From Alphaproteobacteria bacterium (GTDB lineage Bacteria > Pseudomonadota > Alphaproteobacteria > Rhizobiales > Rhizobiaceae): a DNA stretch of 64,000 bases. Shown here piece by piece: positions 29,623-39,230 of the stretch; position 1 is the stretch's first letter, and each line of letters opens with the position of its first letter. The stretch spans positions 806,001 through 870,000 of the forward strand of contig JAHJHT010000013.1 in assembly GCA_018823835.1 (NCBI GenBank), given 5' to 3'. Both the position numbers and the translations under genes were made by a program. The notes below the pieces were generated by a model, which was not told the origin of the DNA, did not search any database, and saw only the letters and a list, made by a program, of their open reading frames with translations.

Positions 29623-31631
29623 GCGAACTCCATGATGACGGCATCGACCGCGAGGCTGTCGCCCGGCCTGGCGTTGACCGATTCAACGACAAGGTCGCGG
29701 TCGGCGCGCAGCACGTTTTCCATCTTCATCGCCTCGACGACGGCCAGGGTCTCGCCGGCCTTGACCTCCTGGCCCTCGACCACGGAGATCGACACCACCA
29801 GCCCGGGCATGGGACAGAGCAGCAGCTTCGATGTGTCAGGCGGGAGCTTCTTCGGCATCAGCTGCTCGAGCGCGGCGATCTTCTGCAGCATGACGCGCGC
29901 CTCGACCGACATGCCCTGCCAGGCGATGCTGATTCCGTTAAGCCGGGTACGGATCTGGGCCGAAATCTTTCGGCCGCCGATCTCGCCGTGCCATACCGCT
30001 TCGCCGGAGCGCCAGTTCGACTGGACCCGCACCGCTTCGCCGCCATTGAGCTTCAGGCCGGCATTGAACGGCGAAAGCGACGGTTTCCCCTCGATCGCTA
30101 CGGGCAGATAGTCATCGCCCAGCCGGACAACCCAGTCGGTTTTCATGGCGCCCGAATGCGGCGCGAGGCGGCCGCTCAGCCGGTCCAGCCGGTCACGGCG
30201 AACCAGTTCCACCGCCGTTGCAACGGCCGTCAGCACCGCCTTGTCGGCGTCGGCGGGGACAATCGGCTCGAAACCGTCGGGATACTCCTCGGCGATGAAG
30301 CTCGTCGAGATGTCGCCAGAGCGCCAGCGCGGATGGCGCATCAGCGCCGCCAGGAACGGCATGTTGTGCTGGATGCCATCGACGACGAAACTGTCGAGCG
30401 CATCCGACATGGCGTCGATGGCCTGCGCCCGCGTCGGAGCCCAGGTGCAGAGCTTCGCGATCATCGGATCATAGAAAATCGAGATTTCGGAGCCCTCTGT
30501 AACGCCGGTGTCGTTGCGGATCACGATGTCGCCCGAGCGACCCTCCTCCGGCGGCCGGTAGCGCGTCAGCCGGCCGACCGAAGGGAGGAAGTTGCGGTAA
30601 GGGTCCTCGGCATAGAGCCGGCTCTCCACCGCCCAGCCGTTCAGGCCAACGTCGGCCTGCGCGATGGACAGTGTCTCGCCTGCCGCGACGCGGATCATCT
30701 GTTCGACCAGGTCGACACCGGTGATCAGCTCGGTGACAGGATGCTCGACCTGCAATCGTGTATTCATTTCAAGGAAATAGAAGTTTTTCTCAGAGTCGAT
30801 GATGAACTCGACCGTGCCGGCGCTCTGGTAGTCGACGGCCTTTGCCAGCGCGACCGACTGCTCACCCATCGCCCGGCGTGTCGCCTCGTCCAGAAAGGAC
30901 GAGGGCGCCTCCTCGACGACCTTCTGGTTGCGCCGCTGAATCGAGCATTCGCGCTCGCCCAGATAGATGCAGTTGGCGTGCGCGTCGCCGAGCACCTGGA
31001 TTTCGATGTGACGCGGATCGACGACGAATTTCTCGATGAACAGGCGATCGTCGCCGAACGAACTTTTCGCCTCGGACCGCGCCCGCTCGAATCCGTCGCG
31101 CACCTCGCTGGCGTTCCAGGCAATCCTCATGCCCTTGCCGCCGCCGCCTGCCGAGGCCTTGATCATCACCGGATAGCCGATCTCGCCGGCGATCTTTTCG
31201 GCGTGCTCTGGGTCCTCGATGATGCCGAGCCAGCCCGGCACGGTGCTGACCTTCGCGGCATTGGCGAACTTCTTCGATTCGATCTTGTCACCCATCGCAC
31301 GAATTGCCTTCGGCTTGGGTCCGATGAAGACGATGCCCTCGGCCTCCAGCGCCTCGCAGAAGGAAGCGCGTTCCGACAGGAAGCCGTAGCCCGGATGCAC
31401 CGCCTCGGCGCCGCTGTCGCGGCAGGCCTGAATGATTTTCTCCGCCACGAGATAGCTCTCCGCGGCAGGAGCCGGTCCGATATGCACCGCCTCGTCGGCC
31501 ATCTCGACGTGCACGGCGTCCCGGTCGGCGTCGGAATAGACGGCGACGGTGGCAATCCCCATCTTCCTTGCGGTCTTGATGACGCGACAGGCGATCTCGC
31601 CGCGGTTTGCGATCAGGATTTTCTTGAACAT
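29619..31631 (-). CDS. pccA: Acetyl/propionyl-CoA carboxylase alpha subunit
   Basis: Biotin-dependent carboxylase subunit that carries biotin carboxylase and biotin carrier functions, 670 residues. The biotin carboxylase domain (1 to about 445) starts FKKILIANRGEIACR, with the ATP loop KASAGGGGKGMR near 163 and EMNTRLQVEHPVTE near 286. A BT-like linker follows (about 470-590). The biotinyl domain ends the protein with VEAMKMEN; the biotin lysine is K636. Size and linker favour propionyl-CoA carboxylase, giving methylmalonyl-CoA. No beta subunit is in the window. Start: ATG at 31631, followed at once by the classic N terminus. Confidence 0.92.
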   Translation of the reverse strand: MFKKILIANRGEIACRVIKTARKMGIATVAVYSDADRDAVHVEMADEAVHIGPAPAAESYLVAEKIIQACRDSGAEAVHPGYGFLSERASFCEALEAEGIVFIGPKPKAIRAMGDKIESKKFANAAKVSTVPGWLGIIEDPEHAEKIAGEIGYPVMIKASAGGGGKGMRIAWNASEVRDGFERARSEAKSSFGDDRLFIEKFVVDPRHIEIQVLGDAHANCIYLGERECSIQRRNQKVVEEAPSSFLDEATRRAMGEQSVALAKAVDYQSAGTVEFIIDSEKNFYFLEMNTRLQVEHPVTELITGVDLVEQMIRVAAGETLSIAQADVGLNGWAVESRLYAEDPYRNFLPSVGRLTRYRPPEEGRSGDIVIRNDTGVTEGSEISIFYDPMIAKLCTWAPTRAQAIDAMSDALDSFVVDGIQHNMPFLAALMRHPRWRSGDISTSFIAEEYPDGFEPIVPADADKAVLTAVATAVELVRRDRLDRLSGRLAPHSGAMKTDWVVRLGDDYLPVAIEGKPSLSPFNAGLKLNGGEAVRVQSNWRSGEAVWHGEIGGRKISAQIRTRLNGISIAWQGMSVEARVMLQKIAALEQLMPKKLPPDTSKLLLCPMPGLVVSISVVEGQEVKAGETLAVVEAMKMENVLRADRDLVVESVNARPGDSLAVDAVIMEFA

Positions 31632-31705
31632 GCGTGAAGGTCCCTTGAAGCTCTAGGTTAGGGGCTTAGCACGGGCCACTCAAGCCTGCCGAAGGTCGAA
31701 GGGCA

Positions 31706-32137
31706 TCAGAAGTGCTCGCCAGCGCGGAACGGACCGATCCGGACGCCAGCCGCTACCAGGTAGGCGGTCGACCAGCCGATCAGCAGGAAGCCGTTGGCTC
31801 CTTCCAGCCCGGCGAAAATGCGCCATTCCGGCGCCGGAACCGCATCGCCGTAGCCGAGCGTCGAGAAGGTCACCAGCGAGAAATAGAGCGCCGTCTCGAA
31901 GTCCGGCACCACGCGCAACGCGTAATGGCAGAGCGCCCAGAGCCAGACCTCCGTCGTCATGACGGCAAACAGCCCGAGCACGGTCGCCACCATCGCCACC
32001 ACGCGACTGCGATGCCGGTGCATGGGGAAACGCGCCGTCGCGTAGCCCATGAAGCGGGTGACTGCGATAAGTCCAAAAGTGTGCACCACGATGGTGGCCG
32101 ATATCACCAGCGTGCCCAAAGCGAGATTGATCAACAT
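31706..32137 (-). CDS. Small ion channel (Ion_trans_2-type, K+-selective filter)
   Basis: A 143-residue membrane protein with two hydrophobic segments (about 4-28 and 46-74), a pore loop with the potassium filter motif TLGYGD at residues 93-98, and a final segment near 112-132. This matches the bacterial potassium channel pore domain (Ion_trans_2). It lacks a cytoplasmic RCK domain. Start: ATG at 32137 (MLINLALGTLV); the open frame runs a further 115 codons upstream, through adhC sequence on the other strand, and that part is not real. Confidence 0.75.
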   Translation of the reverse strand: MLINLALGTLVISATIVVHTFGLIAVTRFMGYATARFPMHRHRSRVVAMVATVLGLFAVMTTEVWLWALCHYALRVVPDFETALYFSLVTFSTLGYGDAVPAPEWRIFAGLEGANGFLLIGWSTAYLVAAGVRIGPFRAGEHF

Positions 32138-32255
32138 CAGCGCACTGTCGCACAGGAGGGCACCGGCATAAATTGACCAGACGCAATCCTCACAGGGTTG
32201 ATACCGGATGCAAATCCTGAAACCTTCCGCCGCAAACCGTTCAGGAGAAATACGC

Positions 32256-33383
<1,128 letters not shown>

Positions 33384-33384
33384 G

Positions 33385-33867
33385 ATGTCCGAGACGTACG
33401 AAGGCGGCTGCGGCTGCGGGCTCCTCCGTTACCGGATGACCAGCCGGCCGCTCTTCGTCCATTGCTGCCACTGCACCCGGTGCCAGCGCGAAACGGGCTC
33501 GGCCTTCGCCGTCAACGCGATGATCGAAAGCGACCGACTGGAATGCATCTCCGGCGAGGCGGAGCGCGTCATGACGCCGAGCGCCAGCGGCAAGGGCCAG
33601 GCGATCCTGCGCTGCCCCCATTGCCGCATCGCGCTGTGGAGCCACTATGCCGGCGCAGGCGAGATGGTCAGCTTCGTTCGTGTCGGCACGCTGGACCAGC
33701 CCGGGCTTCTGCCGCCCGACATCCACATCTTCACATCCACCAAGCTGCCATGGGTTCGACTTCCGCCGGACACCCCGGCCGTCGAGGAATATTACCAGCG
33801 CAGCAAGTACTGGCCGCCGGAAAGTCTTGAGCGCCGGCAGGTCATGCTGGCGCGGCAGGGAGGATAG
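33385..33867 (+). CDS. GFA (glutathione-dependent formaldehyde-activating) family protein
   Basis: A 160-residue zinc protein of the GFA/CENP-V family. Cysteines C9 and C11 (CGC), C27-C28, C30 and C33 (CCHCTRCQRETGSAF) and C77, C80 (CPHCRIALW) fit the structural and catalytic zinc sites. Members were proposed to speed S-hydroxymethylglutathione formation, though this activity has been disputed. Location one base behind adhC supports a role in formaldehyde metabolism. ATG at 33385 was chosen because the zinc motif starts there. Confidence 0.85.
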   Translation: MSETYEGGCGCGLLRYRMTSRPLFVHCCHCTRCQRETGSAFAVNAMIESDRLECISGEAERVMTPSASGKGQAILRCPHCRIALWSHYAGAGEMVSFVRVGTLDQPGLLPPDIHIFTSTKLPWVRLPPDTPAVEEYYQRSKYWPPESLERRQVMLARQGG

Positions 33868-33870
33868 ACA

Positions 33871-34893
33871 ATGCTCTTCAGACCGACGCTGGCAGGCAGC
33901 CTGCCCAAGCCCTCGTGGCTTGCCGAGACCGGCAAGCTGTGGCCGAAATGGACGCAGTCCGGCGCCGAGCTTGACCAGGCAAAGCGCGATGCGGCGCTCA
34001 TCTGGATCAAGCTGCAGGAAGATGCGGGCGTCGAGATTCTTACCGACGGCGAGCAGTTCCGTACGCATTTCGTGCACGGGTTCCTGGAAACCGTCGGGGG
34101 TATCGACTGGGACCTGAAGACCAAGATGGGCATCCGCAACAACCGCTATGTCGTCGACGTGCCGACCGTGACCGGCGTGCCGAAGCGCTCTCGCCCGGTG
34201 CACCGCGACGAGGCGGCGTTTTGCCGGGCCCACACGAAGAAGGGCCTGAAGTTCACCCTGCCCGGCCCGATGACGATCTGCGACACGCTGGCCGATGGCC
34301 ATTTCGGCAAGCGCGCCGACATGGCGATGGCGTTCGCCGAAATCCTCAACGAGGAGGCGCACGAGTTGCAGGCAGCGGGCGTCGACACGATCCAGTTCGA
34401 CGAGCCGGCCTTCAATGTCTTCACCGACGACGTCAAGGAATGGGGCATTGCCGCGCTGGAGCGTGCCGCGCGCGGGCTGACCTGCACCACAGCCGTGCAC
34501 ATCTGCTACGGCTACGGCATCGACGCCAACATGAAGTGGAAGGAGACGCTGGGCGCCGAGTGGCGGCAATACGAGGAAATCTTCCCGCCGCTCAACGCGT
34601 CGTCGATAAAGCAGGTGTCGCTCGAATGCGCCGGCTCGCACGTGCCGATCTCGCTGATCTCGCTGCTGCCGGACAAGGACCTGCTGGTCGGGGTCATCGA
34701 CGTCGCCACCAACAATATCGAGACGCCCGAACAGGTGGTCGGGACGATCGCAGAAGCGCTGAAGTACGCCGATGCCGAGCGCATCTATCCCTGCACCAAT
34801 TGCGGCATGGCGCCGCTCTCGCGCGCGGTTGCCGAGGCCAAGCTGACGGCGCTCGGCGCCGGGGCCGCGCTGGCCCGGGAGCGGTTCTCCTGA
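33871..34893 (+). CDS. MetE C-terminal-like methionine synthase, MesD type
   Basis: A 340-residue protein that matches only the C-terminal (catalytic) half of cobalamin-independent methionine synthase. The N terminus TLAGSLPKPSWLAETGKLW and the later DTIQFDEPAFNVF, THAVHICYGYGI-type stretch (TAVHICYGYGIDANMKWK) and YPCTNCGMAPLSR (zinc cysteines) resemble the short folate-independent methionine synthases named MesD. Family knowledge: MesD proteins methylate homocysteine without 5-methyltetrahydrofolate and depend on a partner, MesX (DUF1852). No MesX gene is adjacent. It follows the GFA gene by three bases and precedes DUF188. The subfamily assignment is from memory of the sequences and not a search. 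Confidence 0.75.
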   Translation: MLFRPTLAGSLPKPSWLAETGKLWPKWTQSGAELDQAKRDAALIWIKLQEDAGVEILTDGEQFRTHFVHGFLETVGGIDWDLKTKMGIRNNRYVVDVPTVTGVPKRSRPVHRDEAAFCRAHTKKGLKFTLPGPMTICDTLADGHFGKRADMAMAFAEILNEEAHELQAAGVDTIQFDEPAFNVFTDDVKEWGIAALERAARGLTCTTAVHICYGYGIDANMKWKETLGAEWRQYEEIFPPLNASSIKQVSLECAGSHVPISLISLLPDKDLLVGVIDVATNNIETPEQVVGTIAEALKYADAERIYPCTNCGMAPLSRAVAEAKLTALGAGAALARERFS

Positions 34894-34921
34894 TGGCTGG
34901 CCTGGAGCACCGGCCCGCCTG

Positions 34922-35392
34922 ATGCCGCAGCAACCGCCGAAGATCTATGTCGATGCCGACGCCTGCCCGGTAAAGGACGAGGCGATCAAGGTCGCCGAGC
35001 GGCATGGCCTCGTCGTCACCTTCGTGTCGAATGGCGGCCTGCGCCCCTCGCGCGACCCGATGATCCGCAACGTCGTGGTACCCAAAAGTGCGGACGCGGC
35101 CGACGACTGGATCGTCGAGAATGCCCGCGAGAACGACATCGTCATTACCGCCGACATCCCGCTTGCGGCCCGGACCGTGGCGCTTGGCGCGCATGTCATC
35201 GGCATGACCGGCAAGCCCTTCACGACCGAAAGCATCGGCATGGCGGTGGCGATGCGCGACCTCAAGCAGCATTTGCGCGAGACCGGCGAAAGCAAGGGCT
35301 ACAATGCCGGCTTCACGCCGCGCGACCGCTCGGCCTTCCTGTCGGCGCTCGACCAGGCGGTACGCCGGGCGCTGAGAACCGCCGAAGGCTGA
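34922..35392 (+). CDS. DUF188 (YaiI/YqxD) family protein
   Basis: A 156-residue protein of the DUF188 family with a PIN-like fold: IYVDADACPVKDEAIKVAERH at residues 8-28 and the acidic patches NDIVITADIPLA near 71-82. The family may be a nuclease by fold, but no function is proven. ATG at 34922, 28 bases after the methionine synthase stop. Some members sit next to metabolic operons by chance; nothing links it to formaldehyde. Confidence 0.87.
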   Translation: MPQQPPKIYVDADACPVKDEAIKVAERHGLVVTFVSNGGLRPSRDPMIRNVVVPKSADAADDWIVENARENDIVITADIPLAARTVALGAHVIGMTGKPFTTESIGMAVAMRDLKQHLRETGESKGYNAGFTPRDRSAFLSALDQAVRRALRTAEG

Positions 35393-35448
35393 CGCAGGCA
35401 TCAACTATCGTTCGCGGGTTGCCGCCTCGGCATGGTAATCCTGCGCGC

Positions 35449-36106
35449 ATGCGGTCCGTGCTCCATCGACGCTACATGACCTTCTACGCAGCGGCGGCCG
35501 GCGCGCTGACCATCCTGCCGGTCGGCCTTTGGCTTGCCCCGCAGGCCACGGTGCAACTATGCGCCAATGTCCTTTTCTGCGTCTATCTGCTGCTTGAACT
35601 GCTGAAGCTGCCGCGACTGACTGCGGCGTTCCTCAAGCATAATGCCGCCAACGAGGACGAGCCGACCTGGCTGATCGTCGCCGTGACATTCGCCGCGGTC
35701 ATGGTTTCGGTCGGCTCGCTCTTCCTGATCCTCAACAGGGGTCGAGAGCCGGCCTGGTGGGAACACCCTGTCCCTCGCTTCCGTGGCGCTCGGCTGGCTC
35801 ACCATCCACACAATGGCAGCGCATCACTACGCCTATCTCTACTGGCGTCCGGGGCCGGACACCGGCGCCGGGGCTAAGAAGGCGGAGCCGCGGCGCGGAC
35901 TGGATTTTCCGGGCGACGACGAGCCCGGCGGCTATGATTTCCTGTATTTCTCGCTGGTCATCGGCATGACAGCTCAGACGTCAGACGTCGCGGTGACCAA
36001 GACGCAGCTCCGCAAGCTCAACATGCTGCATGCCGTCGTTTCGTTCTTCTTCAACACGGTGCTGGTCGCGGCTGCCGTCAACGTTGCCGTCAGCATGGGG
36101 AGCTGA
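35449..36106 (+). pseudogene. DUF1345 membrane protein interrupted by a frameshift
   Basis: Two frames together make one DUF1345 protein. Residues from ATG 35449 read RRYMTFYAAAAGALTILPVG ... LLLELLKLPRL ... DEPTWLIVAVTFAAVMVSVG, then leave the family at about 35745. The next frame continues NTLSLASVALGWLTIHTM (start near 35759), then HYAYLYW, LDFPGDDEPGGYDFLYFSLVIGMTAQTSDVAV and the family ending. Removing one G from the GGGG run at 35738-35741 restores a continuous frame (NRVESRPGGNTLSLASV). A one-base insertion in a homopolymer could be a real mutation or a sequencing error, so this may be an intact gene in the living strain. Confidence 0.8.
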
Positions 36107-36124
36107 GGAGCTCCCGAGCGATGC

Positions 36125-37318
36125 TCAGGCCCTGCCGGTGAGGAAATAGGTGTGCATCCGGCCCCTGCCCTTGATCTCGACACCACCCCGCTCCTCGAAG
36201 GCAAAGCCGTCGCCAACCGACTGCCGAAAAGCCTCACTGACCTGAATCCTGCCGTCCACGCCGGTTGATTCCATTCGGCTTGCGGCATTCACGGCGTCGC
36301 CCCACAGGTCGTAGGCGAATTTTGTCTTGCCGATAACGCCGGCGATGGCCGGGCCGATATGGAGCCCGATGCGCAGCATGAAGGGCGCGCCGTCACGCTG
36401 CAGGCCTTCCATGCTTGCCATCATGTCCAGCGCCAGGCTGGCCATCCTGCGCGGGTGGTCTTCGCAGCGCTCCGAGAGCCCGCCAGCGACCATGTAGGCA
36501 TCGCCGATCGTCTTGATCTTTTCGAGACCCTCCTCGTCGACGAGGCGGTCGAACATCGTGAAGATCCTGTTCAGGGTCTGCACGATCTCCTCCGGCTGCC
36601 TTTCCCGCGCATAGGCGGTGAAATTCACGATGTCGGCGAACAGGATGCTGACGTGGTCATGCCGCTCCGCGATCGTGCCGCCCTTCGACTTGAGCTGCCG
36701 GGCTGTCTTTTCGGGCAGGATGTTGAGCAGCAAGCGATTGGATTCCTCCCTTTCGCGGCGCATGCCCTGGACAAAGAAGCTGGCGAAGACGAACACGACA
36801 ACCGACGAGAAGCCGACATTCATCAGGAAGAACAGCGTCCTCGTCTCGTCGGCGATCACCAGTCGGTCGACGGCGAACTGATCGTCGAAAGCGCCGGTGA
36901 TGGCGATGCAGACCAGGTAAAGGACCAGCCAGAAGGCCGATTCCCTGACCGAGAAATACATCAGTGCGACGATTGGGCCGCAAAAGGCCCAGGCCATCAC
37001 GAAGCCGGAATCGAAGATGCCGCCGACATGCCATTGCACGACCGCCGTCAGGGCAATGATGCCGACGATCTGCGAATAGGCCGCGATGCGGTGGTTGCCG
37101 GTGACATGGGCGACGACCAGCGAGACGCCGACGGCAAGGACGAAGACCAGGGGAAGCAGCGGCGTCAGTCCGGGGCCGAACAAGGCATAGTACATCGCCG
37201 CCCAGATACAGCCGGCTATGCAGCAGCATATCGCGACCAGGAAGATCGCGAACTTCTCGGCCTTCAGCTCGGCCGGGTCGCCGGCCGCGCCGGCAAAGGA
37301 AAAGTCTCTGAGCCCCAT
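36125..37318 (-). CDS. Membrane-bound class III adenylate/guanylate cyclase
   Basis: A 397-residue cyclase. The N-terminal 190 residues hold six hydrophobic segments (for example FAIFLVAICCCIAGCIWAAM), a likely membrane sensor. The catalytic domain (about 215-385) has the metal-binding aspartates in VSILFADIVNFTAYA and KIKTIGDAYMVAGG, the substrate-specifying lysine of KTIGD, and the C-terminal motif YDLWGDAVNAASRME. Arrangement fits adenylate rather than guanylate cyclase but is not decisive. ATG at 37318 is preceded by AGGAGA. Rhizobia carry many such orphan cyclases with unknown signals. Confidence 0.9.
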   Translation of the reverse strand: MGLRDFSFAGAAGDPAELKAEKFAIFLVAICCCIAGCIWAAMYYALFGPGLTPLLPLVFVLAVGVSLVVAHVTGNHRIAAYSQIVGIIALTAVVQWHVGGIFDSGFVMAWAFCGPIVALMYFSVRESAFWLVLYLVCIAITGAFDDQFAVDRLVIADETRTLFFLMNVGFSSVVVFVFASFFVQGMRREREESNRLLLNILPEKTARQLKSKGGTIAERHDHVSILFADIVNFTAYARERQPEEIVQTLNRIFTMFDRLVDEEGLEKIKTIGDAYMVAGGLSERCEDHPRRMASLALDMMASMEGLQRDGAPFMLRIGLHIGPAIAGVIGKTKFAYDLWGDAVNAASRMESTGVDGRIQVSEAFRQSVGDGFAFEERGGVEIKGRGRMHTYFLTGRA

Positions 37319-37641
37319 TCTCCTGCTGGCCTACCAGTTCGCCCGGCATGCAAGCAAGCAAGCGTTTGGGCAAGTGCAGACAGGCCATGAAGCAGCAGTC
37401 AAACCGGCGATTGGCAGCCTGGAGCCGGCGACAGGCGGCCTCCAACAAGCGTCGATTTCTGGCACGTCCGGGAACCGGCCACGGCTTTTGCGATTTTCAT
37501 TCACATTTCTCCGCAATCATCTGTTTTTTCGTCATTATTTGCCCTTCCTTGCCATTGCGCCGGGCAGCGCCTATGTTCTGCCTTCCCCTGAGCGATTCAG
37601 CATCGGGGCCAGCAACACGACAAACAATGGAGGCAGATCGG
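37319..37641. other. Intergenic region between divergent cyclase and XRE genes
   Basis: This 323-bp region is GC-rich near the cyclase and distinctly AT-rich from about 37490 to 37555 (T-tracts CTGTTTTTTCG and CATTATTTG). It holds the XRE promoter at 37549-37577. I see no protein frame with coding character, no repeat and no other RNA element. Confidence 0.55.
37549..37577 (+). promoter_or_regulatory. Promoter of the XRE-family regulator gene
   Basis: TTGCCA (37549-37554), a 17-base spacer and TATGTT (37572-37577). The predicted start of transcription near 37584 leaves a leader of about 55 bases. Confidence 0.5.
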
Positions 37642-38022
37642 GTGTCCGACGCCACGAATATCTATGAGGAAAAGCCAGATCTCGACACGATCGGCGGAAG
37701 ACTGTCCCGCGCACGGGATGCCAGCGGCCTGACGGTCAAGGAACTGGCTTGGCGTCTCGGCGTCAAGATGGCGACCATAAACGCCTGGGAAAGCGATCGC
37801 AGCCAGCCCGGGTCGCACCGACTGACCATTTTGGCCGGCATCCTGCAGGTCAGCCTGTCATGGATTCTGCATGGCGTGGGCACGGCGCCCTCGGACACCG
37901 AGACGAGCGACGATTCAGCCGCCATGAACTCGCAGATCGATCGCCTCAGGCACCTGCATGCCGAGACCGGCCAGATCATCGACCGGCTTCAGACCGACAT
38001 AGATCGGCTGAGCGCCGCCTGA
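37642..38022 (+). CDS. XRE-family helix-turn-helix regulator
   Basis: A 126-residue DNA-binding protein. The Cro/C1-type HTH spans about residues 18-75 (GRLSRARDASGLTVKELAWRLGVKMATINAWESDRSQPGSHRL). The C terminus (NSQIDRLRHLHAETGQIIDRLQTDIDRL) is a heptad-like helix suited to dimerisation. I chose GTG 37642 because GGAGG stands eight bases upstream; an ATG at 37627 overlaps that ribosome site and is less likely. It is convergent with the orphan 333-residue gene, only 12 bp apart, which may be its functional neighbour, but nothing proves this. Confidence 0.85.
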   Translation: MSDATNIYEEKPDLDTIGGRLSRARDASGLTVKELAWRLGVKMATINAWESDRSQPGSHRLTILAGILQVSLSWILHGVGTAPSDTETSDDSAAMNSQIDRLRHLHAETGQIIDRLQTDIDRLSAA

Positions 38023-38034
38023 GCCCGGCGGGCG

Positions 38035-39036
38035 TCAGGCAACCTTCTCGAGCAACGTCCTCAGATCCGGGTGGATCGACGGCGAGGATTGCTCGATGAA
38101 CTTGACGAGGGCACGCTCGTTGTCGTGCAGTCGACCATTGCGGCCGATGCGTTCGGCGAGCCACTTGGCTTCCGTATTGTCGATGCGTTCGGCGCGGCGC
38201 TTGTTTGCGTCGTTGCACTGGTTGCGCGCTTCCCAGTCGGAGTCGATATCAGTCGGCAGGCGGTAAGCGGCGAGCATGCCGCGCGCTCCGCCCGACGCCA
38301 TCCGGGCAAAAAAACCTGAGATGTCGGCATCGGCACGGTCGAAGAAATTCTCCTGGCGCAACGCCACCTCGCGGGTCGGCGCCTCGTAGCCGGACGTGCA
38401 CATCACGAAGTTGGCGATAGCCTTGACGAAGAGGTCGTTCCAGGCGGGATCGTTGCGGGAATCGGCCGTGGCGTCGTTGATTTCAAACAGAACTTCCGCC
38501 TCGGAGCGTGTGATAGCGATGTTGCCGTCGCCGCCGAATGCATAGAGGATCCGGCGCAGCAGTTCGACTTCCGTCGCGCCGACCAGGCCCGGCACAAGCT
38601 CGCCACCGATCATCAGCGGTCCCTTGGCCTCGACGACCGCCTGCTTGACCTGCTCCAGCGCAAATCTGACCAGCCGCTCCGGCGAGAATTTCGCGACTTC
38701 CAGTACACGGACCAGGAGTTCGAGTTCGTTCAGAGACCGCACGAGCCCGTCGCGCGATATCCCCTCGATCAGCCATTCCGCGTTCTGGACGGAGATGTAG
38801 CCGGCCGGCTTCTCCTGATGCACGATGTAATCGGTCAACGCCTCGACGAAGAAGGCGTGCCATTCGGGGCACTGGTCGGGGCAAGCCGCGTTAAGCTGCA
38901 GCAATGCGTCGGCCTCGGCGCGGGAAATCGTGCCGTCGCCATAGGCTTCACGGCGCATGAGCTGCACGTCCTGCGCGTCGATCCGGTTGCGTGATTCGAT
39001 GCCGGCAAGCAGCCCCGACGAGGTCAATGCAGTCAT
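38035..39036 (-). CDS. Orphan protein with internal duplication
   Basis: A 333-residue acidic, soluble protein with no family I can name. It is built of two similar lobes. Lobe A (residues 24-113) reads VQLMRREAYGDGTISRAEAD ... PEWHAFFVEALTDYIV ... ISVQNAEWLIEGISRDG; lobe B (157-215 plus 285-315) reads VELLRRILYAFGGDGNIAIT ... PAWNDLFVKAIANFVM ... IDNTEAKWLAERIGRNG, with about 65 residues inserted in B. The Gly-Asp-Gly turns followed by I-x-R-x-E-A resemble EF-hand loops, but the spacing is not canonical. No signal peptide or membrane segment. ATG at 39036. Its promoter region is shared with the gcv operon. Confidence 0.8.
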   Translation of the reverse strand: MTALTSSGLLAGIESRNRIDAQDVQLMRREAYGDGTISRAEADALLQLNAACPDQCPEWHAFFVEALTDYIVHQEKPAGYISVQNAEWLIEGISRDGLVRSLNELELLVRVLEVAKFSPERLVRFALEQVKQAVVEAKGPLMIGGELVPGLVGATEVELLRRILYAFGGDGNIAITRSEAEVLFEINDATADSRNDPAWNDLFVKAIANFVMCTSGYEAPTREVALRQENFFDRADADISGFFARMASGGARGMLAAYRLPTDIDSDWEARNQCNDANKRRAERIDNTEAKWLAERIGRNGRLHDNERALVKFIEQSSPSIHPDLRTLLEKVA

Positions 39037-39143
39037 AGCCAGTCCCCTGTTTTTGTGCCGCCGGACAACTGCCGACGTTCAAATACCCTTCCGCAAGGCT
39101 AACAGGACTGTTTTGAGAAACCGCAAAGGTGCTTGGTTAGCGA

Positions 39144-39158
39144 ATGGTTCACAACCAT
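39144..39158. promoter_or_regulatory. Perfect 15-bp dyad upstream of the gcv operon
   Basis: ATGGTT-CAC-AACCAT is a perfect inverted repeat with a three-base centre, in the intergenic region shared by the 38035-39036 gene and the glycine-cleavage operon. It sits 73 bases before the riboswitch. It resembles an operator for a dimeric regulator; the regulator is unknown. Confidence 0.3.
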
Positions 39159-39202
39159 GGCAGGTGACAAAGCCTGAAGCTTGGGCTAGCGTTGAGTCGT
39201 CG

Positions 39203-39222
39203 AGGGCTCTTTCGGGGGCCCT
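39203..39222 (+). other. UUCG-tetraloop hairpin upstream of the glycine riboswitch
   Basis: AGGGCUCU-UUCG-GGGGCCCU (39203-39210, 39211-39214, 39215-39222) forms an 8-bp stem, partly through G-U pairs, closed by the very stable UUCG loop. It lies nine bases before the first aptamer and is probably in the gcv leader. Confidence 0.5.
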
Positions 39223-39230
39223 AACTGTTT

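Noticed and set aside
29988..31637. 549-codon plus-strand frame opposite pccA
   Set aside because: Shadow of the biotin carboxylase gene; no family pattern and no ribosome site.
37627..37641. ATG at 37627 as the XRE start
   Set aside because: It overlaps the GGAGG ribosome site that fits the GTG at 37642; the extra five residues are not part of the HTH.
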